64,000 nucleotides of DNA from Bacillus sp. SB49 (GCF_000469135.2 NZ_CP048117.1:967501-1031500), one strand, 5' to 3'; shown: positions 43,821-52,915, counted from the first letter of the stretch. The notes: generated by a model not told the origin, from the letters alone. Program-made: numbers and translations.

Positions 43821-45295
43821 GGAGACTTCACATCTTTATGCTCTTCGGCTTTACTGCTGTTGTATCTCGTTGGATCCTGCGGCATGGTACTTACCGGGCG
43901 CCGGCTGTTCTTCTGGAAAGGTACCCGGAATAAGGAATCATTAAAGTCTCTCCACTGAAAGGGATAGATTGGAGCAAGGTAAGGGCGGCCGAGAGACTTT
44001 TGTTTTAAGAGATGGATGATAAGGAAGGATAAGGCGAATACGATTCCAACGAGACCCCACATTCCAGCCAGTATGATCATGGGGAACCGTATGATCCTTA
44101 CAGCCGTCCCCATTAAATAGCTTGGTGCGGTGAAAGAAGCAAGGGCACTTAATGCAATGATAATAATAAGGATATTACTGGTGAACCCTGCCTGGACGGC
44201 AGCCTGGCCAAGGACAATACCGCCCACAATACCCATGGTTTGTCCGACCTTCGTCGGCAGTCGAGCTCCCGCCTCTCTTAACAATTCAATGAGAATTTCG
44301 AGTAGTAGTGCTTCCAGTACGGGCGGGAATGGAACCGTAGCTCTCGATTGGCCTAACGATACGAGCAGAGTACTCGGAATGATCTCATAATGATAAGTGA
44401 GGGCCGCAACGTACATTGGTGTCAAGATGATGGATATGGCCATGGCAATAAAACGCAGCATCCGAATGAACGATCCCATGTTCCACCTCATATACAGATC
44501 CTCGGTCGATTCGAAGAAGCTGAACAAAGACATAGGCCCGATCAGCATCGTCGGGCTTTTATCCACCATCACCCCGACTCTTCCTTTTACGATCGAATTA
44601 CAGAAACGGTCCGGTAATTCGGTAAATATTAATTGAGGAAAGACGCTGGTGGAGGAGTCCTCAATCAGCTGCCCCAGTACGCTGGAATCTTCAATCTGAT
44701 CTACTTGCAGGTTCTTAATTCTTTCCCGGAAGGTAGCTACATTTTCCTTATCCGCCATCGACTTTAAGTAGACAATGCGGACCTCGGAAGGAATTCTTTC
44801 TCCAACGATCAGCTTTTCCATAACGAGATCGTCCGTGTCCAGCCGCCAACGTACGACATTCAAATTGGTGTTTAATGATTCTGTAAAAGAGACTTGAGGT
44901 CCGAACACGAGAGACTCGGTTTCAGCACGGTTCAATCCTCGATCGTCCAGTTTTGGTAACGCAAAAATTACGGCTTCTTTTTCCCCTTCGATATAAACGG
45001 ATATACTTCCGTGCAACACTTTTTGGGTAATTTGATCTACAGAACATACGCATTCCGATGCAGCGATCGGTATCTTATTCATCAAGGCATCGTTTGTCCA
45101 GCGTTTAGGGGAGGCAGTAAGGGCATTTAAGATTTCACGTTCGAGTCTTTCTCTGTCGACAAGGTAAGAAATGAACTGGACGACAATTGCCTGCCCTTTA
45201 ATATGGAAGACCTTCTGGATAAGGTCCGTACTATTATTGAATTTCTTCTTCATAGTCTCCTTATATTCTTCAGTGCTTAACAGAAGTTTCTCCAA
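43817..45295 (-). CDS. Spore germination receptor A subunit, second operon
   Basis: 492 residues. Typical GerA marks are ISVYIEGEKEAVIFALPKLD, FTESLNTNLNVVRWRLDTDDL, FPQLIFTELPDRFCNSIVKG and REAGARLPTKVGQTMGIVGG, then the C-terminal membrane helices. The start is TTG with GGGTGAG six bases upstream; the ATG 14 codons later has no comparable site. A sigma-G-like promoter lies just upstream. The gene is divergent from the DUF389 gene. Confidence 0.94.
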   Translation of the reverse strand: MEKLLLSTEEYKETMKKKFNNSTDLIQKVFHIKGQAIVVQFISYLVDRERLEREILNALTASPKRWTNDALMNKIPIAASECVCSVDQITQKVLHGSISVYIEGEKEAVIFALPKLDDRGLNRAETESLVFGPQVSFTESLNTNLNVVRWRLDTDDLVMEKLIVGERIPSEVRIVYLKSMADKENVATFRERIKNLQVDQIEDSSVLGQLIEDSSTSVFPQLIFTELPDRFCNSIVKGRVGVMVDKSPTMLIGPMSLFSFFESTEDLYMRWNMGSFIRMLRFIAMAISIILTPMYVAALTYHYEIIPSTLLVSLGQSRATVPFPPVLEALLLEILIELLREAGARLPTKVGQTMGIVGGIVLGQAAVQAGFTSNILIIIIALSALASFTAPSYLMGTAVRIIRFPMIILAGMWGLVGIVFALSFLIIHLLKQKSLGRPYLAPIYPFQWRDFNDSLFRVPFQKNSRRPVSTMPQDPTRYNSSKAEEHKDVKSP

Positions 45296-45330
45296 TTCTT
45301 ACTCACCCGCCTCTTATTCTTAGTTGGAAT

Positions 45331-45359
45331 TAGTATGTGGAATAAGGGGGACATTATGA
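45331..45359 (-). promoter_or_regulatory. Candidate sigma-G promoter of the second ger operon
   Basis: On the minus strand TCATA, 17 bases, CATACTA (plus-strand 45331-45337). The -10 is a perfect sigma-F/G match; the -35 has one mismatch. Confidence 0.5.
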
Positions 45360-45391
45360 GAAATTAATGCAAAATCGGAGAGTGATTTCTC

Positions 45392-46408
45392 ATGAGTCTG
45401 CAACTGATTGAAGCCTATATTCCTGATCGTCACTTCCAAAAAGTTGATCAGAAATTAAAAGAATATACACACCGTTCCTATTGGGTTTCCGATGAGCCTG
45501 AAGAAAGAAAGCTGATTCGGATGCTGACGGACACGAATGAAGTCGAGTCCATCCTGAATTATTTGGAGAGTATTTCCAATGTTATTGATGGGTTCGAAAC
45601 GATGCTTTTTCCCGTACAGACCTACATATCCAGGGAAACAGTTGAAGAGGACGCGGATCGGGAGAATGAGGGGACGAAGGAGGAGGAGAAACGTCTTCTC
45701 CTTCGAGCAAGCCGGCAGGAGCTGATGGATAGTGTGGAAAAGAGCAGTAAAATCACATTGAATTATACTTTGTTAATCATATTGTCAGCCATTGTCGCAA
45801 CGGTTGGGTTTTTGAAAGACAGTGAAGCGGTGGTCATCGGAGCGATGGTGATTGCTCCAATGATTGGTCCTGTCATAGCTGTAGCTTTCAGTTCGATCCT
45901 GGGAGATTATAAGCGTCTTCTTATCTCCGGTTTGACCTCCTTGTACGGGGTGGCAATTGTATTGGTCATATCGGTGGCTTTCGGATATTTTACCGATATG
46001 GGAATGCATAATGCTCAGTATCTGGAGCGGACAAAGGTGGAAATCCTGGACATTTTTCTAGGGGTAGCTTCCGGAGCGGCAGGAGCACTCGCGTTTCTGA
46101 ATCGCCTGTCCGGTAACCTTGTCGGTGTTATGGTCGCTGTTGCACTGCTGCCACCTTCCGTCGCAATGGGGATGTCTCTTGGTGATGGAGCCTTTCAAGC
46201 TGCGTACGGAGCTTTCTTATTAGTAGCGGTTAATATTATGTCCATTCTGCTTGCTGCTGTCCTCATTTTTTCTATAAGCGGTATCCGGCCGGTGCGCTGG
46301 AGTGAAGTGAAGAGAGCGAATGTATCGAGACTGCTGTCCATCGTATTTGTCTCCTTGATCGTGTTTTTCTTAGCTGTTGTCATCCTGGTCGGGAAGAGTA
46401 TGCGATAA
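45392..46408 (+). CDS. DUF389 (TIGR00341-type) membrane protein
   Basis: 338 residues. A soluble N-terminal domain (about 1-120) is followed by six membrane spans. The DUF389 signature is visible as LLIILSAIVATVGFLKDSEA, then VVIGAMVIAPMIGPVIA and later NLVGVMVAVALLPPSVAMGM. Family function is unknown; a transport role has been suggested. GGAGAGTGAT precedes the ATG. It is divergent from the second ger operon and separated from it by about 95 bases. Confidence 0.9.
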   Translation: MSLQLIEAYIPDRHFQKVDQKLKEYTHRSYWVSDEPEERKLIRMLTDTNEVESILNYLESISNVIDGFETMLFPVQTYISRETVEEDADRENEGTKEEEKRLLLRASRQELMDSVEKSSKITLNYTLLIILSAIVATVGFLKDSEAVVIGAMVIAPMIGPVIAVAFSSILGDYKRLLISGLTSLYGVAIVLVISVAFGYFTDMGMHNAQYLERTKVEILDIFLGVASGAAGALAFLNRLSGNLVGVMVAVALLPPSVAMGMSLGDGAFQAAYGAFLLVAVNIMSILLAAVLIFSISGIRPVRWSEVKRANVSRLLSIVFVSLIVFFLAVVILVGKSMR

Positions 46409-46497
46409 GGCATATTTCCCGGGTAATACAAAAAATCCTGAATTCTTGTCGAATTTTCGAGAGCTGCATAAATGAGCACGTCTTTTACGTAATTCAT

Positions 46498-46506
46498 GGT
46501 ACAATG
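46498..46506 (+). promoter_or_regulatory. Extended -10 promoter of the HtrA-like gene
   Basis: TGGTACAAT, 60 bases before the start; no good -35. Confidence 0.45.
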
Positions 46507-46565
46507 ATACTTGCATTCCATGATAGGAAGGAATGCCTTGACTGCTGCACATGGGAGGACGTCTC

Positions 46566-47390
46566 ATGAAAGAGCATGACAAAGATGAAATAGATATTAT
46601 AGATGAAGATTTATATGAAGAGATAGATGAGGATGAGTTGTACGAGCTGGTTCAAGAGGAAAAGCGGAAGGCATGGGAGAAGGCGAGAATGGAAAAAGAA
46701 AGCCATCAGTCTAAACGTCCGTTTCCAAAATGGATTTTCTGGCTGGTAGCAGGGGTGATGGTCATTAACATCATCGCCGTTCTTCCCAATACTTTCTCGA
46801 TCCCGGCCCTTGATTTCTTAGTCACCTCAGCGAAATTGTCCACAGACGAAGATACTGCCGCCCGAAAGAAAGCGGTTGTCGTCGTGGAAGCGGGAGAGAG
46901 TCGAGGTACTGGTTTTGCTGTATCAGAAAAAGGTCTAATTCTTACCAATCATCACGTAATCGAAGGGGAAAAGCGGATCGCGGTTGCATTCACCGAGGAA
47001 GGGTTATTTGAAGCGGAAGTAGTGAAAAGGTACCCGGACATCGATTTGGCCCTGCTCAGAATCGAAGGCTCCGGGCTTCCTTATTTGGAACTGGCGGAGG
47101 AAGGTGCCGGCAGGACGAATGAGAAGGTATCCTTCATCGGCAATCCCCTCAGCTTCACTAATATAGCGAATGAAGGAGTATTGATCGGGTACACACAGCT
47201 CTCCAATTGGGAAGTCCCGGTTTGGATGATGGATGCTCCCGTCTACAGAGGTAATTCGGGTAGCCCGGTTTTGAATCAGGAGGGGAAAGTCATCGGTGTC
47301 GTGTTTGCGACGCTTGATGATCCGGATGAAGGACGCGTCGGCCTGGCCGTTCCCATTGAATACTATTTGGAAAAAGGGGAAAGTCCATGA
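46566..47390 (+). CDS. HtrA/DegP-like S1C serine protease without PDZ domain
   Basis: 274 residues. A very acidic cytosolic N-terminal region (DEIDIIDEDLYEEIDEDELY) precedes one membrane span (about 55-75). A trypsin-like domain facing outside follows, with the triad H130 (TNHHVIEG), an Asp in YPDIDLALL (158/160) and S231 (RGNSGSPV). The chain ends right after the protease domain (VGLAVPIEYYLEKG), so the PDZ domain found in HtrA is absent. Likely an envelope quality-control protease. GGGAGG precedes ATG 46566. A hairpin at the 3' end serves as terminator. Confidence 0.88.
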   Translation: MKEHDKDEIDIIDEDLYEEIDEDELYELVQEEKRKAWEKARMEKESHQSKRPFPKWIFWLVAGVMVINIIAVLPNTFSIPALDFLVTSAKLSTDEDTAARKKAVVVVEAGESRGTGFAVSEKGLILTNHHVIEGEKRIAVAFTEEGLFEAEVVKRYPDIDLALLRIEGSGLPYLELAEEGAGRTNEKVSFIGNPLSFTNIANEGVLIGYTQLSNWEVPVWMMDAPVYRGNSGSPVLNQEGKVIGVVFATLDDPDEGRVGLAVPIEYYLEKGESP

Positions 47391-47429
47391 AAAAAGAAAC
47401 AGCAGGAGAAACCGGCTGTTCCTTTTTTC
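47388..47429. terminator. Terminator between the protease and the FMN reductase genes
   Basis: GAAAAAAGAAACAGC pairs with GCTGTTCCTTTTTTC with two mismatches; symmetrical. Confidence 0.7.
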
Positions 47430-47436
47430 CGTGGAA

Positions 47437-48030
47437 TTATTCCGCCGTTACCTGTTTTCTGATCCGGTTCCCTGTAACGGGAATCGGATGGAAGGTTAGT
47501 ATTTCGGCGAAGTGTATGAGGTTATAAGTCATTTTGTCGATTTGGTCTTTGCTGTGATCGTGCTTTTGGCAGACGGCACTGGAGTGGGGAGGCAGGGTGA
47601 AACCTAGCATCGACAGATAGTACTGGATGGATTGAGCAGCGGCCTGGGATCCTCCGTAGCCACCGTCGGCAATAATCGCTCCACCTACCTTATTGTAGAA
47701 GACCCCCTGGCCTTTCTGGTTCGTCATTTGATGGTAGCCTTGGAGTCTTTCAAGCACGAGGGAGGCAAGGCTGCTCTTGTCCCCCATTGTAATCGGTGTC
47801 CCAAGCAGGATGATATCTGCTTCTAAGATCTTCTCGAATATGAACGGCCAGTCTTCTTCCTGATCCAGCTTTTGGGTAATTCCGAATTCGATGTGGAAAT
47901 CTCGAAGATGAATCCGTTCAACGTCAATTTTTTCTTTTTGGAAAATCCGTGCCGCTGCATCAAGGAGCTGCTCCGTGTCGGTTTCTTTGCTGCCTTTTTC
48001 CAAACTGCAATTCAAGAGTATCGCTCTCAT
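47437..48030 (-). CDS. NAD(P)H-dependent FMN reductase / flavodoxin-fold protein
   Basis: 197 residues. The flavodoxin-like fold begins MRAILLNCSLEKGSKETDTE, which holds the FMN phosphate loop. ADIILLGTPITMGDKSSLAS is the second FMN contact and IIADGGYGGSQAAAQSIQYY the third. It resembles iron-sulfur-flavoprotein/WrbA-like oxidoreductases with unknown physiological substrate. AGAAAGGAGG precedes ATG 48030. The promoter lies in the divergent 423-base gap shared with sigI. Confidence 0.85.
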   Translation of the reverse strand: MRAILLNCSLEKGSKETDTEQLLDAAARIFQKEKIDVERIHLRDFHIEFGITQKLDQEEDWPFIFEKILEADIILLGTPITMGDKSSLASLVLERLQGYHQMTNQKGQGVFYNKVGGAIIADGGYGGSQAAAQSIQYYLSMLGFTLPPHSSAVCQKHDHSKDQIDKMTYNLIHFAEILTFHPIPVTGNRIRKQVTAE

Positions 48031-48453
48031 AAAGTGATTCCTCCTTTCTATGAGTCGTTTTTTTGTTATGTCCGATATAGATACACTTAAGATATAACCC
48101 AGTTCTTCCACAGATAAACCAACTGTTAAGTCGTGTTCAAGGATGGAAATGGCGATGCCAGGCTGTGCATTCCTTTCTTCACATGGATGATAATGGAGTG
48201 GATTGGGTACAAAGGACTTATTTTTTGAAATGTTTATTTAACAAAATGTAAACCAGATGTGGTGGAACGTCATACACTTATTCAGTAAAATGGTCATGCT
48301 TGCTTACAATACTTTTTTACCTGCCTGACGAACGGCATACTTCAGAAACACCGGTTGATACAAAGCTGTAACATAATTGAAATAAAAATGGTTTGAGACA
48401 CCCAGAAAAGACACAAATAAGACGAAAATAGTAGTAGCTGGAGGTGATAAAGG
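48031..48453. other. Divergent intergenic region upstream of sigI and the FMN reductase gene
   Basis: 423 bases, AT-rich, with no convincing coding sequence, riboswitch or repeat. Near sigI, ACACCC (48398-48403) and CGAAA (48423-48427) recall the -35 ACCCCC and -10 CGAA elements of sigma-I promoters; the spacing (19 bases) looks long, so this is only a hint of autoregulation. I can support nothing else. Confidence 0.3.
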
Positions 48454-49194
48454 TTGATCAAACGTCTTTTTTCCAAAAATGACGACACCTCCCTGGATGA
48501 ACAAGTAGCTTCGGCTAAGCAGGGGGATGACGAAGCGCGGAACGAAATGCTTAAACAGTATCAACCTTTCATCGCCAAAAGTGTTTCTGAAGTATGCAAG
48601 AGATATATCGACCCTGCGAGAGATGATGAATTCAGTATCGGACTGCTTGCGTTCAACGAAGCGATCCAGTCCTATTCGTGTGATAAGGGAAGCTCCTTCC
48701 TCTCTTTCGCCCGTCTCGTTATTAAACGAAAAGTTATTGATCATATCCGTAATGAACAGAAAAGGATTTCCGTAACTTCGTTGGATGAAGACTTTCACGA
48801 CGACGAACAGATGGAGAATCCTATCGAGATCTCAGCGGCCAAAGATCGGTACATTCTAGAGACAGAGGCGTGGCATCGAAAGGAAGAAATCCTGGAATTC
48901 AAAGCAGAATTGAAGAAATACAAACTTTCCTTCGATGAACTGATCGACGTGTCGCCGAAGCACCGGGATGCCAGAGAATCAGCAGTCCAGGTCGCACGAC
49001 TCGTCTTCGAAGACGAGCATTTGAGAAACCAGGTCATTGTGAAAGGCCGACTGCCTATCAAAGACCTCGTGCATCAAGTCGACGTCAGCAAGAAAACGTT
49101 GGAAAGGAACCGTAAATTCATCATCGCACTCGTACTCATATTGAACGGGGATTACATTTATCTCAAAGATTATCTGAAAGGGGTGGGTATGTGA
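48454..49194 (+). CDS. sigI: RNA polymerase sigma factor SigI
   Basis: 246 residues. An alternative sigma-70-family factor that in B. subtilis responds to heat and cell-wall stress. Region 2 is visible as DDEFSIGLLAFNEAIQSYSC and GSSFLSFARLVIKRKVIDHI. The C-terminal SigI-specific domain ends LVHQVDVSKKTLERNRKFII. TTG start with GGAGGTGAT upstream. It overlaps rsgI by four bases, giving stoichiometric synthesis with its anti-sigma factor. Confidence 0.96.
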   Translation: MIKRLFSKNDDTSLDEQVASAKQGDDEARNEMLKQYQPFIAKSVSEVCKRYIDPARDDEFSIGLLAFNEAIQSYSCDKGSSFLSFARLVIKRKVIDHIRNEQKRISVTSLDEDFHDDEQMENPIEISAAKDRYILETEAWHRKEEILEFKAELKKYKLSFDELIDVSPKHRDARESAVQVARLVFEDEHLRNQVIVKGRLPIKDLVHQVDVSKKTLERNRKFIIALVLILNGDYIYLKDYLKGVGM

Positions 49195-50351
49195 GAAAAG
49201 GTATTGTCATGGAGCAGAGCAAACGTTACATGATTGTCATGACAAAAGATGGCCAGTTCCATCGTGCTCATAAAATGGCTGGCGCTGAGATCGGAATGGA
49301 AGTCCAATTCTCTGTAGTGGAACCTCGAAAGGGAATGGTTCTTTGGTCCTGTGTCAAGCGTCATAATCATATGAAAGTGGCCATTTTTTGTATTATTTTC
49401 CTTCTGGCGTTGTTTCCTGCCTATTCCTGGTACGGAAGCAATCAAGCGTATGCCTATATGAATATTGACATCAATCCGAGTGTGGAACTTGAATTGAATG
49501 ACCACATGCAGGTGCTGGATATAACCCCTCAGAATGCAGAAGCGGAAGAGATTGTCGCTTCTCTTGGGGATTGGAAGAAGAGAGATGCCTCGGAAGTGAC
49601 GTTTGATTTAATCAATAAAAGTCACGAAAAGGGGTATGTCAATGAAGCCAATCAAGTGTTGATTGGAATCAGTTATTTACAGTCTGAATATGATCATGAT
49701 TATGCAGAAGAAATGGAAGAATACTTAACAGAGCAGGAAGAACATTTGTCTGTAGCGACTTTCCTTGTCCCTGACGATTTAAGGCGTCAGGCAGAGAAAG
49801 GCAAAGAGACGGTGAACGAACTGCTTGCCGATCGATTGAGTGACGATTCTACAGAGGAAGAAGCAGAGACGCAGGCGGTAGCCATCGAAGATGACGATAA
49901 AGAAATTATTCAATCCTTTTATAACGACGATGAGTCTTCTGAAGGCAGCGAAGAGTCTGTTGTCCCTGTGGAAATCCCAGTACTTCCGAATGTAGAGAAG
50001 AAGAATCCTCATTCGACTTCTCCAACAGAACCGGAAGGGATGAATGCTGACAAACCATTGTCCGATCCCGCGCAACCGCAAGATCCCCCTGACGAAAAGG
50101 TGAAGGGGCGGGACATCAATCCGAATGTGCCGGAGAAGGAAAGAAAAGAACCTTCGGTGGAACATCGGAAGGATAAAGACAAATCTCCAGAGCGGAAACA
50201 AGGGAAAGCGGATCGTCCGGAAGGTAATCCTGAGAAGCCGGAGAAAGACGACCATGATCCTGCACCTGAAACGGACAAATTGAAAAAACAGAAAAAAGAA
50301 GAGAAAAGTAAGGACCCGGCTCCTAACAACCGGAACGATGAACACTCCTGA
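49191..50351 (+). CDS. rsgI: Anti-sigma-I factor RsgI
   Basis: 386 residues. The N-terminal cytosolic domain that holds SigI (about 8-58) includes KRYMIVMTKDGQFHRA. One membrane span (62-78) follows. The external domain begins AYMNIDINPSVELELN; as I recall, self-cleavage at an Asn-Pro bond in this motif has been reported for the family, and that N-P pair is present (residues 95-96). The last 150 residues are a disordered Pro/Glu/Lys/Asp-rich tail, which could reach into the wall as a sensor. GTG start overlapping sigI. The stop is in the terminator stem. Confidence 0.94.
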   Translation: MRKGIVMEQSKRYMIVMTKDGQFHRAHKMAGAEIGMEVQFSVVEPRKGMVLWSCVKRHNHMKVAIFCIIFLLALFPAYSWYGSNQAYAYMNIDINPSVELELNDHMQVLDITPQNAEAEEIVASLGDWKKRDASEVTFDLINKSHEKGYVNEANQVLIGISYLQSEYDHDYAEEMEEYLTEQEEHLSVATFLVPDDLRRQAEKGKETVNELLADRLSDDSTEEEAETQAVAIEDDDKEIIQSFYNDDESSEGSEESVVPVEIPVLPNVEKKNPHSTSPTEPEGMNADKPLSDPAQPQDPPDEKVKGRDINPNVPEKERKEPSVEHRKDKDKSPERKQGKADRPEGNPEKPEKDDHDPAPETDKLKKQKKEEKSKDPAPNNRNDEHS

Positions 50352-50373
50352 TCTATACAGGAGTGTTTTTTTC
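50341..50373 (+). terminator. Terminator of sigI-rsgI
   Basis: AACACTCCTG pairs with CAGGAGTGTT, then T run. Confidence 0.9.
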
Positions 50374-50423
50374 TTTGGATTTGAGTGAATATATAGGTAA
50401 CTGCTGGAAAAGGAGGAAGACGA

Positions 50424-50819
50424 ATGAAGGATTCTTACATTGGTGTGAAAAGCGGACGGCTTTCGGCATGCCCGGATAAGCCGAACTGTGTTTCCACCCA
50501 GGCGGATCAGGAAGAGAAACGGATGAGTCCGCTGCCGTTCACCCGTGATTTAGAGACATCAAAAAAACATATCATGAATGTCCTTGGGGATATGGACCGG
50601 ACGAAGGTGGAAATAGAGGAGGACCACTACATTCATACGGTTGTAACTACCAAGGTATTAAAATTCAAGGATGACGTGGAATTTTACTTCGATCCGGATG
50701 AACGTGTCATCCATTTCCGCTCTGCATCGAGGGTCGGGTACTCAGACTTCGGTGTCAATAAGAAACGGATGCAGGAGATATCAAAGAAATATGAGCAGGT
50801 AAGGAGACAGGAGTTATGA
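50424..50819 (+). CDS. DUF1499 family protein
   Basis: 131 residues. The DUF1499 signature is clear: LSACPDKPNCVSTQA near the N terminus, then VVTTKVLKFKDDVEFYFD and IHFRSASRVGYSDFGVNKKR at the C terminus. The family has no established function. AAAGGAGGAAG precedes the ATG. Its stop overlaps the start of the next gene (ATGA), a tight coupling with a disulfide oxidoreductase. Confidence 0.9.
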   Translation: MKDSYIGVKSGRLSACPDKPNCVSTQADQEEKRMSPLPFTRDLETSKKHIMNVLGDMDRTKVEIEEDHYIHTVVTTKVLKFKDDVEFYFDPDERVIHFRSASRVGYSDFGVNKKRMQEISKKYEQVRRQEL

Positions 50820-52237
50820 CATTCGATTATCAGGTTGCGGTCATCGGTGGAGGGTCCGGTGGATTGACGGTAGCTGCAGGTGCAGCGAACTTCGGAGCTG
50901 ATGTCGCTTTGATCGAGAGGAAGACAGAGCTTGGAGGAGATTGTCTACATTACGGCTGTATGCCGTCGAAAGCATTGATCCAGGCAGCCAAAGAGGTCTA
51001 CGACCATTCCCGTTTCAAAGAACTCACACCGAATGAGTATGATCGTCTTTTCAAAAAGGTGATGGACCGTGTGTCCGAAGCGGTGGAGGATGTACAGCAG
51101 CATGATTCCAAAGAACGATTCATCGATCTCGGCATTGATATATTTGAAGCAGAGGCTGCGTTTGAAGATGAACATACTCTGCGCGTGGGAGATCGGAAAA
51201 TAACGGCCAAGCGTTTTGTCATCGCCACCGGGTCTTCACCGGCCGTTCCACCGATAGACGGGTTGCATGCGGTGGACTATCTGACGAACGAGACCATTTT
51301 CTCCCTTAAGACACGGCCGGATTCTCTAGTCGTGATCGGTGGTGGGGTAATCGGCGCCGAGCTGGCACAAGCTATGAGCCGTCTCGGTATTGATGTTACC
51401 ATCATCGAAGGAGCGGATCAGATTTTGTCCAAAGAGGACAAAGAAATCTCCCAAACAGCCTGCCGGATCATGGAGGAAGAATTGACCGTCCTTACCGGCG
51501 CAAAGATTGAGCGTGTGGAGCAGGCAGATGGAAAAACGATTGTGCATTACAGGAAAGACGGCCGGACCCTCAGGGTTGAATCCGAAGCGCTTTTGGTTGC
51601 TGCAGGTCGGCAAGCGAATATAGAGAAGCTCAGTCTGCCTAAAGCGGGAGTGAATGTAGTGGAAGGACACATAGATGTGGATCATGCAATGAGAACCTCT
51701 GCCAAGCATATCTATGCCGTCGGCGACTGCAATGGCTCGATGCCGTTTACCCACGTCGCAGGGATGGAAGGGAAGCTTGCCGTCTCGAATGCCGTGTTGG
51801 GACTTTCGCGGAAAGCATCGTATGCGAAGGTGCCGTGGGTCGTCTATACCGATCCGGAAATATACCATTTGGGACTTACAGAATCGGAAGCAAAAGAACA
51901 ATATGGAGATAAACTTTTGACGTTTAAAATGAAACTGGCCGACAACGATCGGTTTATGGCCGAGCGCAGAAAAGACGGTCTTGTTAAAATTTTGACTACG
52001 GAGAGTGGTAAGATCGTCGGTGCCCATGCCATCGGTGCCGGTGCCGGGGAGTGGATGCAGGAAGTAGGGACGGTTCAGGCACTGAACAAGAAGTTCCAGT
52101 CCATTTCTAATGTTCTCCACCCTTATCCGGCACGGAATAACGTCGTTTCACAGACGGCGGATCTATATTGGAGAGAGAAGCTGTTCGGCAGCCGCATCAA
52201 CGATGTCATCCGCTGGTATGTAAGAAAACTGCGTTAA
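50816..52237 (+). CDS. Pyridine nucleotide-disulfide oxidoreductase (mercuric reductase/Lpd-like)
   Basis: 473 residues. FAD motif IGGGSGGLTVAAGAANFGAD, redox-active disulfide GGDCLHYGCMPSKAL, NAD(P) motif VIGGGVIGAELAQAMSRLG, second FAD motif IYAVGDCNG, and a dimerisation domain ending with HPYPARNNVVSQTA in place of the lipoamide-dehydrogenase His-Pro-His. It lacks the N-terminal heavy-metal domain of MerA, and no mer genes are near. It belongs to the MerA/YkgC-like group of unknown substrate. Translationally coupled to the DUF1499 gene. Confidence 0.9.
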   Translation: MTFDYQVAVIGGGSGGLTVAAGAANFGADVALIERKTELGGDCLHYGCMPSKALIQAAKEVYDHSRFKELTPNEYDRLFKKVMDRVSEAVEDVQQHDSKERFIDLGIDIFEAEAAFEDEHTLRVGDRKITAKRFVIATGSSPAVPPIDGLHAVDYLTNETIFSLKTRPDSLVVIGGGVIGAELAQAMSRLGIDVTIIEGADQILSKEDKEISQTACRIMEEELTVLTGAKIERVEQADGKTIVHYRKDGRTLRVESEALLVAAGRQANIEKLSLPKAGVNVVEGHIDVDHAMRTSAKHIYAVGDCNGSMPFTHVAGMEGKLAVSNAVLGLSRKASYAKVPWVVYTDPEIYHLGLTESEAKEQYGDKLLTFKMKLADNDRFMAERRKDGLVKILTTESGKIVGAHAIGAGAGEWMQEVGTVQALNKKFQSISNVLHPYPARNNVVSQTADLYWREKLFGSRINDVIRWYVRKLR

Positions 52238-52263
52238 TGAATTTCCTCTTATTAGGATGAATT

Positions 52264-52305
52264 TAAAAAGGAAGAAACGCCGGCGATGCCGGGTCTCTTC
52301 CTTTT
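52264..52305. terminator. Terminator between the oxidoreductase and TetR genes
   Basis: AAAAAGGAAG pairs with CTTCCTTTTG-side CTTCCTTTT, with an inner CCGGC/GCCGG stem. Confidence 0.75.
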
Positions 52306-52312
52306 GTTACTT

Positions 52313-52915
52313 TTATAGGTGATCCTTGTCCATTCCTGCTAAACCATAAAAAAACAAGTCCGACCATTCTTCACTGAGCGATTCAGGAGAAGCGGTGAAG
52401 AAGTCAGCATTCGTCCGCAGTGCTTTGTAGTACATATCGATATAGAGCAGGATGGACTGGAAGGAAAGGCTGGCACGGACGGATCCTTCCGCTTTCCCCT
52501 GTTCAATCAACTCCGTCAGGATCGGTATCGTTTCCCGGGCTGTAAAACGGTCGACCCAATCTTTCAGCTCAGGATGACTGCCGGTCACTGCTTGCAGGAA
52601 ATCCTGGTGCAGATGCAGCATGTTCTCTTTTTTGTCTTGTAAAAGTTTGTGGATTTTATCACGAAACGATTGGTCGGTGTTCTGAACGGTAGCACGGAAT
52701 TGTTCGGTTTGATCCTTTATAAACATTTGGACAGCTTCGAATAAGAGCTCGTCTTTGCCGCCAAAATAATTGTAAATCGTTACTTGAGATACTTGGGCTT
52801 TCGCTGCAATTTCTTTAATACTCACCTTCTGAACTCCGGATTCGCTGAATAAACGGAGGGCGGTATGGAGGATTGCCTGTTTCTTTCGTTCTTTTCGTTT
52901 TTCAAAGCCATTCAT
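52313..52915 (-). CDS. TetR family transcriptional regulator
   Basis: 200 residues. The N-terminal helix-turn-helix is typical: AILHTALRLFSESGVQKVSI, then KEIAAKAQVSQVTIYNYFGG and KDELLFEAV. The ligand-binding C-terminal domain is unassigned. It is encoded convergent to the oxidoreductase and divergent from the yhcX-like gene (about 160 bases), so either could be its target. No effector can be named. Confidence 0.92.
   Translation of the reverse strand: MNGFEKRKERKKQAILHTALRLFSESGVQKVSIKEIAAKAQVSQVTIYNYFGGKDELLFEAVQMFIKDQTEQFRATVQNTDQSFRDKIHKLLQDKKENMLHLHQDFLQAVTGSHPELKDWVDRFTARETIPILTELIEQGKAEGSVRASLSFQSILLYIDMYYKALRTNADFFTASPESLSEEWSDLFFYGLAGMDKDHL

Noticed and set aside
48304-48798. 164-codon minus-strand frame upstream of and inside sigI
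   Set aside because: Half of it is antisense to SigI region 2, and no start signal or family is visible.
51326-52120. 264-codon minus-strand frame inside the disulfide oxidoreductase gene
   Set aside because: Composition is low-quality (many His/Cys/Arg from reverse reading) and the plus strand is clearly coding.
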